A stretch of DNA of 64,000 bases from an uncultured Sphingobium sp. (GTDB lineage: Bacteria > Pseudomonadota > Alphaproteobacteria > Sphingomonadales > Sphingomonadaceae), in assembly GCA_946885845.1 (NCBI GenBank), contig CAMPHJ010000006.1:1-64000 (forward strand). The letters run 5' to 3'. Positions 34,498 through 41,899 of the stretch are shown one piece after another (position 1 is the first letter of the stretch; every line of letters starts with the position of its first letter). The notes under the pieces are model-generated. The model searched no databases and was not told the DNA's origin. It saw nothing but the letters and a program-made list of their open reading frames with translations. The position numbers and the translations under genes are program-made.

Positions 34498-35295
34498 ATG
34501 GACAGGCTGAAGGGCAGGCGCGCGGTCGTGACCGGCGGCGCACAGGGGATCGGCGCGGCCATCGCGACGCGGCTGGCGGCGGAAGGCGCGGTGGTCGCGG
34601 TGCTGGACCTTGATGCAGGGTCGGCTGGCGCGGTGCTGCCGTCCCCGCATATCGGCATTGCCTGCGATGTCACCGACACCGCATCGGTCGAGGCCGCCTT
34701 TGCGCAGGTGAAGGCGCGGCTGGGCGGGGTGGACCTGCTCGTCAACAATGCCGGGCGGGGTAGCGCGCCGGGCGACGGCATGGATCAATTTTACGCGGCG
34801 CAGGCTGCGCAGGCGGCGGGCGAGCAGGTCTTCGCCGACCAGACGATCCACTGTTCGGACGAAGGCTGGGCGGGCGTCATGGCGGTAACGCTGGACGGCG
34901 TGTTCAAATGTTCCCGTGCGGCGGTGCGGCTGATGGCGGATCAGGGGAGCGGCGGGTCCATCGTCAACATCGCCTCTACATCGGCGGTAAAGGGCGACGG
35001 CCCGGTGCCCTATTGCGCGGCCAAGGCGGCGGTGCTGGGCATGACGCGGGCGATGGCGCGCGAACTGGCGGCGCGGGGCATCCGGGTGAATGCGGTCAAT
35101 CCCGGCGCGACCGAAACGCCGATCTACGCCAGCCTGCCTACTGAATTGAAGGATTCCATCGCCGCCGACAGCCTGATGAAGCGGCTGGCCCACCCCGATG
35201 AGATTGCCGGAGCGGTCGCTTTCCTGGCGGGTGACGACGGCAGCTTCGCAACGGGCAGCGTCGTCACGGTGAATGGCGGAGCGTGGTTTTCCTGA
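34498..35295 (+). CDS. Short-chain dehydrogenase/reductase (second of three in tandem)
   Basis: 265 residues from ATG 34498 (GAGGA 8 bp upstream; ATG 34480 in frame overlaps the preceding gene). TGGAQGIG (12-19), NNAG (83-86), catalytic Ser160, Tyr172 and Lys176 (PYCAAKAA); Asp38 suggests NAD(H). It carries a roughly 25-residue Ala/Gln-rich insertion after NNAG (87-118), which in SDRs lies near the active-site entrance and may shape the substrate pocket. It is 4 bp after the first SDR. Confidence 0.9.
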   Translation: MDRLKGRRAVVTGGAQGIGAAIATRLAAEGAVVAVLDLDAGSAGAVLPSPHIGIACDVTDTASVEAAFAQVKARLGGVDLLVNNAGRGSAPGDGMDQFYAAQAAQAAGEQVFADQTIHCSDEGWAGVMAVTLDGVFKCSRAAVRLMADQGSGGSIVNIASTSAVKGDGPVPYCAAKAAVLGMTRAMARELAARGIRVNAVNPGATETPIYASLPTELKDSIAADSLMKRLAHPDEIAGAVAFLAGDDGSFATGSVVTVNGGAWFS

Positions 35296-35318
35296 CGGGC
35301 GGATTGAAAGGATCGAAT

Positions 35319-36074
35319 ATGGGACAATTGGATGGCAAGGTCGCAATCGTGACCGGCGGCGCGCGCGGCGTGGCAAAGGGCATAGCGACGGCTTTCGTCA
35401 AGGCGGGCGCATCGGTGCTGATCGTCGACCGCGAAGAGGATCTGGGCCGCGCGACAGAGGCGGAATTGCAGGGGCTGGGCGGGGACGTCGCGTTCCTGGC
35501 CGTCGATCTGGCCAATCGCGACGCGCTGCCTTCCATCGTGACGACCGCGGTGGACCGCTTCGGCAAGCTCGACATATTGGTCAACGCCGCCCAGGCATCG
35601 CACCAGCTTCCACTGGTCGACACGACTGACGAAGCGATGAACCTGTCCTTCGACACCGGTTTCTGGCCGACCTTCATCCTGATGCGCGCGGCGCATCCGC
35701 ATCTGGTCGAAAGCCGGGGCTGCGTCATCAACTTCGGCAGCGGCGCCGCCTTCGACGGGCTTCCCACGCAGGCGTCCTACGCCGCTGCAAAGGAAGCGAT
35801 CCGTGCAATATCGAAGGTCGCGGCCAATGAATGGGGACCGGACGGCGTCCGCGTGAATATCGTCTGCCCCTTCGCCAATTCGCCCGGCGTCCAGGCCTGG
35901 CGTGAATATGCGCCCGCAGACTATGATGCGCAGATTGCCAAAGTGTCGCTGCGCCGCATCGGCGATTGCGAAAAGGACATTGGCGCGGCCGTCACATTTT
36001 TGGCGAGCGACGCGGCGGCCTATATAACAGGCCAGACATTGATGGTGGACGGCGGCCAGACCAAGGCCTTCTGA
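35319..36074 (+). CDS. Short-chain dehydrogenase/reductase (third of three in tandem, divergent motifs)
   Basis: 251 residues from ATG 35319 (AAAGGA upstream). The cofactor loop is TGGARGVA, with the last Gly of TGxxxGxG replaced by Ala, and the NNAG motif is NAAQ (89-92). The catalytic Ser141, Tyr154 and Lys158 (SYAAAKEA) remain, as does Asp37 for NAD(H) binding. Active but atypical is the most likely reading; loss of classical dehydrogenase activity in favour of another role is possible. It is followed by a 112-bp gap holding a hairpin. Confidence 0.87.
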   Translation: MGQLDGKVAIVTGGARGVAKGIATAFVKAGASVLIVDREEDLGRATEAELQGLGGDVAFLAVDLANRDALPSIVTTAVDRFGKLDILVNAAQASHQLPLVDTTDEAMNLSFDTGFWPTFILMRAAHPHLVESRGCVINFGSGAAFDGLPTQASYAAAKEAIRAISKVAANEWGPDGVRVNIVCPFANSPGVQAWREYAPADYDAQIAKVSLRRIGDCEKDIGAAVTFLASDAAAYITGQTLMVDGGQTKAF

Positions 36075-36087
36075 CCTGCCCGCAGAT

Positions 36088-36126
36088 ATGGGCGGCGGAC
36101 CGTTTTTGGATCGACGCGCCGCCCAT
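36088..36126 (+). terminator. Intercistronic hairpin
   Basis: ATGGGCGGCG (36088-36097) pairs with CGCCGCCCAT (36117-36126) around a 19-base loop. No U-tract. It lies between the third SDR and the next SnoaL gene and could be an mRNA-processing or attenuation element inside the operon. Confidence 0.4.
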
Positions 36127-36186
36127 TCTTCCGGCCCAAGGGGGCTGACAAAGGGCAGGCGAGTGCCCTGCTCATAGGAGGCATGG

Positions 36187-36702
36187 ATGTCACAGGCTTT
36201 GCTCGACCGGGTGGAACTTCACGATCTGGTGATGCGATATTGCCGGGGTTGCGACCGCCGCGATTTCGCGCTCGTGCGGTCGCTCTACCATGACGATGCG
36301 ATCGACGATCATGGTGCGATGTTCAAAGGCGGCCCGGACGAATTCGTCGCCTGGTTGCCTCAGGCCACCGCCCATTGGGACTTGACGCGCCACAGCATCA
36401 GCAACAGCCTGTTCGTCATCGACGGCGACCGGGCAGAAGGCGAACATTATGTCGAGGCATGGCATCGCACACCTGCCCCCGACGCCCGCATTTTTCTTGT
36501 TCTTGGCCGCTATCTCGACCGCTATGAACGGCGCGATGGCGTCTGGAAATTCCTCTACCGCAGCCTGGTGTTCGACCATGGCTCGATCATCGTAGTCGAT
36601 CAGGAAAGCCTGAACCGCATGAGCAAGGATGCACCCGTGGGCCGGGCGGATCGCAGCGATCCGTCCTTTTCCTACCCGATGCTCGCGGGACTGGCCGCAT
36701 GA
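36187..36702 (+). CDS. SnoaL-like protein with BaiE-type Tyr-x4-Asp...His pattern
   Basis: 171 residues, nearly the length of BaiE (166). AGGAGG (36176-36181) is a full Shine-Dalgarno sequence. Tyr18 and Asp23 are in VMRYCRGCDRRD, and His69 in LTRHSISN, followed by GVWKFLYRSLVF, the usual penultimate strand of the fold. Of the window's SnoaL proteins this one is closest in size and motif spacing to bile-acid/steroid dehydratases. The stop overlaps the alcohol dehydrogenase start (ATGA). Probable cytoplasmic dehydratase; substrate unproven. Confidence 0.82.
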   Translation: MSQALLDRVELHDLVMRYCRGCDRRDFALVRSLYHDDAIDDHGAMFKGGPDEFVAWLPQATAHWDLTRHSISNSLFVIDGDRAEGEHYVEAWHRTPAPDARIFLVLGRYLDRYERRDGVWKFLYRSLVFDHGSIIVVDQESLNRMSKDAPVGRADRSDPSFSYPMLAGLAA

Positions 36703-37772
36703 AGGCGGCGGTCTGGGACGGCGCCTCGCTGTTCGTCAGCGACCGGCTGACACTGCGCCCCGTGGGTCCGGGCGAGGTGCGGGTCCGCGTGCTGCGTTCG
36801 GGCATCTGCCACAGCGACATTGCGATGATGACCCCCCATCTGCCCGTCTTGCCGGTCGTGCTGGGGCATGAAGCCGCTGGCGAAGTCGCGGAAATCGGCC
36901 CCGGCGTCGAAGGCTGGGCCGTCGGTGACCGTGTGACCGTGGGCACGCAGACGCCCTGTGGCGAATGCCGGGAATGCCTGCGTGGAGAGCCGCATAATTG
37001 CGACATCAACTGGGGCTTCGCGCCCGGTTTCCCCTTCATGCTGGACGATAGGCCCGTGGCGTCCTTCGCCAACGTGTCCTCCTTCGCGCAGGAAATCGTG
37101 GTGAAGGCGTCGCAGCTGTTCGCCATCGACGATTTGCCGATGGAGCAGGGCGCACTCATCGGCTGCGCAGTGTCCACCGGCGTCTGCGCGTCGCGCGTGC
37201 TGGGGCGCGTCCGCCCCGACGACCGGGTGCTCGTCTTTGGCGTCGGCGGCATCGGCGTCAACGCCATTCAGGGCGCGGCGCGGCTGGGTGCGCATGTCAT
37301 CGCGATCGACGCCAATCCCGCAAAGGAAGCCGCCGCGCGCCAGTTCGGCGCGTCCGACTTCGTCCTGGCCGATCCCTCGCTGGACGCCGCCGCCGCCGGG
37401 GCGCTGCTGGCGCGCGATCATGGTCCGATCGATGTCGTGGTGGAATGCAGCGGCGCGATAGGCGCGATCGAAACCGCCCTTCGATCGATCAAACGGGGTG
37501 GCCGGGTCGTGCTGATCGGCATGTCGCGGCCCGGCTCGCAGGCCGCATTGCCGCTCGACCGGTTCGTGACCGGCGGCGAAGTCATCGCGACGATGAATGG
37601 CGGCGCAATCCCCGACCGCGACTATCCCGTGCTGATCGAACAGGTGCGGGACGGCCGACTGAACGTCGCCGATCAGATCAGCGGCATCTGGCCGCTCGAC
37701 CGGATCAACGACGCCATCGCTGCGTTGAAAGCGGGGGAGGTCACCAGGGCATTGCTGAACATGACCGAGTGA
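36699..37772 (+). CDS. Zinc-dependent alcohol dehydrogenase (MDR family)
   Basis: 357 residues. Catalytic zinc ligands Cys37 (GICHSD) and His57/Glu58 (GHEAAG) are present, as is the structural zinc site Cys87, Cys90, Cys93, Cys101 (CGECRECLRGEPHNC). Rossmann loop VFGVGGIGVNAIQGA, with Asp after the second strand (AIDAN) favouring NAD+. It is class III/benzyl-alcohol-dehydrogenase-like. It oxidises a primary or secondary alcohol to a carbonyl. Coupled to the preceding SnoaL gene by ATGA overlap. Confidence 0.94.
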   Translation: MKAAVWDGASLFVSDRLTLRPVGPGEVRVRVLRSGICHSDIAMMTPHLPVLPVVLGHEAAGEVAEIGPGVEGWAVGDRVTVGTQTPCGECRECLRGEPHNCDINWGFAPGFPFMLDDRPVASFANVSSFAQEIVVKASQLFAIDDLPMEQGALIGCAVSTGVCASRVLGRVRPDDRVLVFGVGGIGVNAIQGAARLGAHVIAIDANPAKEAAARQFGASDFVLADPSLDAAAAGALLARDHGPIDVVVECSGAIGAIETALRSIKRGGRVVLIGMSRPGSQAALPLDRFVTGGEVIATMNGGAIPDRDYPVLIEQVRDGRLNVADQISGIWPLDRINDAIAALKAGEVTRALLNMTE

Positions 37773-37859
37773 TATCTGCGCATTATATCTGAAAAACCTT
37801 CCATCTGCTGCTAATATATATGATATTCCCGTCATTCGTTACGCAAAGAAGGAACGGCC

Positions 37860-38951
37860 ATGGAGAAGGATAATCAGGCGGAAGGCGTGCGGCTGTCCAC
37901 CGTCTGGCGCGACTTTTGCGATCAGCTGGCGAAGGCGGGCGACATATTGGACCGCCCCAGCGCACCCGCCACGCCCATCGATCAGGCGGAAGGGGTGCGT
38001 TATCTGTCCCGCCTCACGCGCACCGCGCTCAACATGCTGGTGGATTCCGCCGACCCGGATTTCCCCCGCATCTTCCTGCTGACCGACGATGCGATAAAGA
38101 TTGGCGCGGACAATCCCGACAATCTCTATCAACAGGTCGTCGTCCGGGGCGACCGCGACTATCGGATCACGGGCACGCGCAACAGCGTCCCCTATCTGTC
38201 GATCGGGTCCAAGGCCAATCGCTACGCCATCGACGGGACCATGGCCTCCACTGGAGAGATCGAGTTTTCGGACGTTGAACTCGGCCCCGACGGCAGCTTT
38301 GAAATCATCGCCAGCAAGACGAAACAACCGGGCAACTGGCTGCCCATGGCCGACGACACGACCCTGCTCATCATCCGCCAAACCTTCAATGACAAGGATA
38401 AGGAACAGGCCGCAGAGGTCCAGATCGAACGGATCAGCGACGGGCCGAAACTGCCCGCCGTGCTGACGCCTGATGTGATCCAGGCGCAACTGAACGGCGC
38501 GGCGGCGTGGGTGCGGGGGACCTCCAGCACCTTTGCGGACTGGTCCGAATGGTTCATGGAACAACCCAACCGCATCTATGACGGCAGGGACCAGTCGACC
38601 TGGTATCGCGCGGGCGGCGACCCTAAAATCTGGTACGGCCACCTCTATTACGACCTCGCGCCCGGCGAAGCGCTGGTGCTGGAAGCCAAGCCACCCAAAT
38701 GCCGTTTCTGGAATTTCCAGCTCGACAATTGGTGGATGGAATCGATGGATCACGTCAACCGTCAGGTCTGGGTCAACGGCGCGCAGGCGAAATATGAAGA
38801 TGACGGCAGCGTCATCGTCGTGTGCGCCGATCATGATCCGGGCTTTGGCAACTGGATCGACCTGTCCGGCCATCGGTCCGGCACGGCTCTGTGGCGCTGG
38901 ATAGAGGCGGACGACCATCCCGTCCCGCAATGCCGCGTCATAAAGCTCTGA
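37860..38951 (+). CDS. DUF1214 domain protein
   Basis: 363 residues, without signal peptide. The C-terminal ~120 residues match DUF1214 (FWNFQLDNWWMESMDHVNRQ, then DHDPGFGNWIDLSGH); the N-terminal part, including YRITGTRNSVPYLSIGSKAN, is a beta-rich region seen in long family members. The biochemical role is not known. Paralogues occur in steroid- and terpenoid-degradation clusters of actinobacteria and sphingomonads, from memory. An AT-rich stretch (37810-37835) before the gene could hold an internal promoter. The next SnoaL gene starts 2 bp after the stop. Confidence 0.8.
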   Translation: MEKDNQAEGVRLSTVWRDFCDQLAKAGDILDRPSAPATPIDQAEGVRYLSRLTRTALNMLVDSADPDFPRIFLLTDDAIKIGADNPDNLYQQVVVRGDRDYRITGTRNSVPYLSIGSKANRYAIDGTMASTGEIEFSDVELGPDGSFEIIASKTKQPGNWLPMADDTTLLIIRQTFNDKDKEQAAEVQIERISDGPKLPAVLTPDVIQAQLNGAAAWVRGTSSTFADWSEWFMEQPNRIYDGRDQSTWYRAGGDPKIWYGHLYYDLAPGEALVLEAKPPKCRFWNFQLDNWWMESMDHVNRQVWVNGAQAKYEDDGSVIVVCADHDPGFGNWIDLSGHRSGTALWRWIEADDHPVPQCRVIKL

Positions 38952-38953
38952 CC

Positions 38954-39460
38954 ATGGCAGGCGCTGGGGAAGGGCAGGACGACCTCCCCAGCCGCATTCG
39001 CGCGCTGGAGGATCGGGAAGCAATCTGCGACCTGATCGCCCGCTATGGCCCGCTGGTCGATTCAGGCGACTGCGCCGGGGCGGCGGCCCTGTGGACGCCC
39101 GATGGCAGCTATGATGTCGGCGGTTTTGGCCTGTGCCACGGACGGCAGGAAATCGCCGCGATCCTGGAAGGCGAAACGCATCAGGCGCTGATCGCGGGCG
39201 GCGCGGCTCATCTGCTCAGCCCGCCCGTCATCGACCTGGACGGCGACCGCGCATCGGCGCGCACCTATTCCGTCGTCTTCCGTCACTCGGACGGCGGATG
39301 GGAAGCGCATCGCGTGTCGGCCAACGCCTGGACGCTGGTCCGCACGCAGGAAGGATGGCGCGTGGCCCATCGCGTCAACCGCCTGTTGAATGGCGATGCG
39401 CAGGCCCGCGCGGTCATCGGCGGTCTGGCAGGCGACGACTGGCCTTCCCCTCCCGCCTGA
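38954..39460 (+). CDS. SnoaL-like protein with Tyr-x4-Asp...His pattern
   Basis: 168 residues from ATG 38954, 2 bp after the DUF1214 stop; no separate Shine-Dalgarno, so translation is probably coupled. Tyr31 and Asp36 lie in LIARYGPLVDSGD, and His86 in GGAAHLLSPP, again the Tyr-x4-Asp...His layout of BaiE-type dehydratases. The penultimate strand is GWRVAHRVNRLLNG. Third SnoaL protein of this operon. Role: dehydratase or isomerase by analogy. Confidence 0.8.
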   Translation: MAGAGEGQDDLPSRIRALEDREAICDLIARYGPLVDSGDCAGAAALWTPDGSYDVGGFGLCHGRQEIAAILEGETHQALIAGGAAHLLSPPVIDLDGDRASARTYSVVFRHSDGGWEAHRVSANAWTLVRTQEGWRVAHRVNRLLNGDAQARAVIGGLAGDDWPSPPA

Positions 39461-39560
39461 ACCCTAAATATGTCTCGCCGCCAGGCCCTTGGCCTCGCTC
39501 CCCCTGTTCACCCAGCCGATAGCTGACTATGCCGGTTCCAGCAAAGAAGCAGGGGGCAGG

Positions 39561-40865
39561 ATGCACGCAGAGGCTAAGACGGTGGTGGATGCGCGCCAGT
39601 TGCGCACCGTGGTGGGGGCCAGCCTGATCGGCACGACCATCGAATGGTTCGATTTCTTCATTTATGGCGTGGCGTCGGCGCTGGTGTTCAACCGGCTGTT
39701 CTTCCCGTCCTTTGAACCGTTGACCGGCACGTTGCTGGCCTTTTCCACCTATGCGCTCGGCTTTCTCGCCCGGCCGCTGGGTGGGGTCATCTTCGGGCAT
39801 TTCGGCGACCGGATCGGGCGCAAGACGCTGTTGATGATCAGCCTGCTGGTCATGGGCCTGTCGACGACGGCCATCGGCCTGCTGCCTACCTATGACCAGA
39901 TCGGCGTCTGGGCGCCTGTATTGCTGATCGCCCTGCGCCTGTTGCAGGGTTTCGCCGTCGGCGGCGAATGGGGCGGGGCGGTGCTGATCGTCGCGGAAGT
40001 CGCGCCAGCGCGGACGCGGGGATTTTGGACCAGCTGGCCGCAGGTCGGCGCGCCTGCGGGCAACCTGCTGGCGGCGGGCGTGTTCGCCGCGTCGTCCGCC
40101 CTGCTGCCGGAGGATGACTTTCAAGCCTGGGGCTGGCGCATTCCCTTCCTCATGTCGATCGTGCTGGTCGCCGTTGGCTGGTGGTTGCGGCGGGCGGTGG
40201 CCGAAAGCGCGGTGTTCGTGCAGGAAGCGGCGAAGGAAGGGCTGGTGCGCTTTCCCGCTGTCGAAGTCATCCGGCGCAAATGGCGCGCGCTGCTGACCGG
40301 CGGCGGCCTGCGCTTTGGCGAGAATATCTGCTATTATGTGGTCGCGACCTTCTCCATCACTTACCTGACTGAAATTCGCGGCGGCGACCGTTCCCTGGTG
40401 CTGAACGCCGTGCTGATCGGCTCCGCGCTCGAATGCCTGTCCATGCCCTTCTTCGCCGCCCTGTCGGATCGTGTCGGGCGGCGGTGGGTCTATGGCGCGG
40501 GCGCTGTGTGCGTCGCGGGGTGGTTTCCGATCTTCTTTGGCTTGCTGGACGTTGGCAACGCATGGAGCGTCGGACTGGCGGTCACGGTCGCCATGATCGC
40601 GCATGGCGCCATGTATGCGCCGCAAGGGGCCATGATTACAGAGCTTTTCCCGACGCGCCTGCGCTATTCGGGGGCCAGCATCGCCTATCAGGCAACGTCG
40701 ATCTTCGCTGGATCGCTCGCCCCGATCATCGCGCTGTCGCTTTACAAGCTGACCGGCGGGACCGGCGCGGTGGCGGCCTATGTGATTGGCAGTCTGCTCA
40801 TCACGCTGATCGCCGTCGTCGCCGCGCGTGAGACAAAGGGCGCGGACCTCAGCACCGTGGACTGA
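39561..40865 (+). CDS. MFS transporter, metabolite:H+ symporter (MHS/ShiA-ProP) type
   Basis: 434 residues, twelve membrane helices expected. Diagnostic N terminus GTTIEWFDFFIYGVASALVF and the loop 2-3 motif GHFGDRIGRKTLL; LRLLQGFAVGGEWGGAVLIV in helix 4 is typical of ProP/KgtP/ShiA symporters. The start at 39561 follows AGGGGGCAGG. Members import carboxylates and other anions with protons. As the last gene of a catabolic operon it probably imports the operon's substrate, such as a carboxylated steroid or aromatic acid, across the inner membrane. Confidence 0.93.
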   Translation: MHAEAKTVVDARQLRTVVGASLIGTTIEWFDFFIYGVASALVFNRLFFPSFEPLTGTLLAFSTYALGFLARPLGGVIFGHFGDRIGRKTLLMISLLVMGLSTTAIGLLPTYDQIGVWAPVLLIALRLLQGFAVGGEWGGAVLIVAEVAPARTRGFWTSWPQVGAPAGNLLAAGVFAASSALLPEDDFQAWGWRIPFLMSIVLVAVGWWLRRAVAESAVFVQEAAKEGLVRFPAVEVIRRKWRALLTGGGLRFGENICYYVVATFSITYLTEIRGGDRSLVLNAVLIGSALECLSMPFFAALSDRVGRRWVYGAGAVCVAGWFPIFFGLLDVGNAWSVGLAVTVAMIAHGAMYAPQGAMITELFPTRLRYSGASIAYQATSIFAGSLAPIIALSLYKLTGGTGAVAAYVIGSLLITLIAVVAARETKGADLSTVD

Positions 40866-40889
40866 CCTTCCATTCCTTCGCCGGGAAGC

Positions 40890-40923
40890 AAAAAAGGGGG
40901 CCGCAGCCGCGTCCCCCCTTTTT
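40890..40923. terminator. Bidirectional Rho-independent terminator
   Basis: AAAAAAGGGGG (40890-40900) and CCCCCCTTTTT (40913-40923) form a stem around a GC-rich 12-base loop, flanked by A and T tracts that serve both strands. It lies between the convergent transporter (stop 40865) and alpha/beta hydrolase (stop 40941) genes, closing both large operons. Confidence 0.9.
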
Positions 40924-40940
40924 CAACTTTGCCTGCCGGA

Positions 40941-41888
40941 TCAGGCGAGCTGGTTCACGGCCGCGAACTGGCGCTTCAGGAAGGTGCACGCATCGGCCAT
41001 CGCCTCCTGCGCGCCCGGCAGAAATCCGATCCATGATACAAAGCCGTGGATCATGCCGGGATAACGCTTCATCTCGACCTCGACCCCCGCATCCTTCAGG
41101 ACCGGCCCATAGCTTTCCGCTGCATCGCGCGCCGGGTCGATTTCGGCGGTGGCGATGAAGTGGGGCGGCAGGCCCTTGTGGCTCTTCGCCTTGATCGCAC
41201 TGGCGCGATAATCCTCGTCCTGTTCCGGGCTCTCGATATAAAGTTCATGGAAATAGCGCACATCGTCGGCGCGCAGCACCGGCCCATGTTCGAACTCCGC
41301 CATCGACCCGCCTTCGGGCAGGGGGTGGATAGCCGGCCCATACCAGTTGATCACAGCCGCCAGCCGGGGTCCGCCTGCTTCCAGCGCCTGGATCGCCATG
41401 CCGTTCGCCAATACGCCGCCCGCGCTGTCGCCCGCCACGGCCAGCCGTGATGCGTCGCCATTGATCGATGCGGCATTGGCGGCGGCCCATTGCACGGCGG
41501 CCCAGCAATCTTCCGGCGCGGCGGGGAATTTATGTTCCGGCGCCAGGCGATAGTGGACCGAAATCACGATTGTTTCCGCGCCTGCCGCCAGTCCGCGCGC
41601 GATCATGTCCTGCGTGTCCAGGTCACCCAGGACGAAACCGCCGCCATGAAAATAGCAGGTGACGGGGAAGGGGCCGCTGCCTTCGGGTGTGTAGATGCGC
41701 ACCGGCACATCCCCGGCAGGACCGGCTATGCTGCGATCCGCTACCGACGCCAGGGTGACGGGCGGCGGGGGCAGCATGGTGGACGAATCGCGCACTGCCT
41801 GCCGCAATTCGTCGATCGACTGGCCGCGGATCGGCGGCCATTCGGGCTGACCGGCGAACATTGCTTCGATCTGTGGGTCGATGGGCAT
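40941..41888 (-). CDS. Alpha/beta hydrolase, hormone-sensitive-lipase family esterase
   Basis: 315 residues. The HGGG oxyanion motif is at 81-84 and the nucleophile elbow GDSAG at 153-157 (Ser155). The catalytic acid and His are expected in EIDPARD and PGMIHGF near the C terminus. GGAG lies upstream of ATG 41888. It hydrolyses small carboxylic esters in the cytoplasm. It is the last gene of the ring-C/D operon, 11 bp after fadD3, so it may cleave an ester or lactone intermediate or an ester-protected steroid. Not an obvious member of the canonical pathway. Confidence 0.93.
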   Translation of the reverse strand: MPIDPQIEAMFAGQPEWPPIRGQSIDELRQAVRDSSTMLPPPPVTLASVADRSIAGPAGDVPVRIYTPEGSGPFPVTCYFHGGGFVLGDLDTQDMIARGLAAGAETIVISVHYRLAPEHKFPAAPEDCWAAVQWAAANAASINGDASRLAVAGDSAGGVLANGMAIQALEAGGPRLAAVINWYGPAIHPLPEGGSMAEFEHGPVLRADDVRYFHELYIESPEQDEDYRASAIKAKSHKGLPPHFIATAEIDPARDAAESYGPVLKDAGVEVEMKRYPGMIHGFVSWIGFLPGAQEAMADACTFLKRQFAAVNQLA

Positions 41889-41899
41889 CCTCTATTCTC

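Noticed and set aside
36187..36702. Assigning this SnoaL gene directly as the 7alpha-hydroxysteroid dehydratase (hsh2)
   Set aside because: Size and Tyr-Asp-His spacing fit, but I cannot recall the reference sequence well enough and three similar proteins lie in the same operon; a database comparison is needed.
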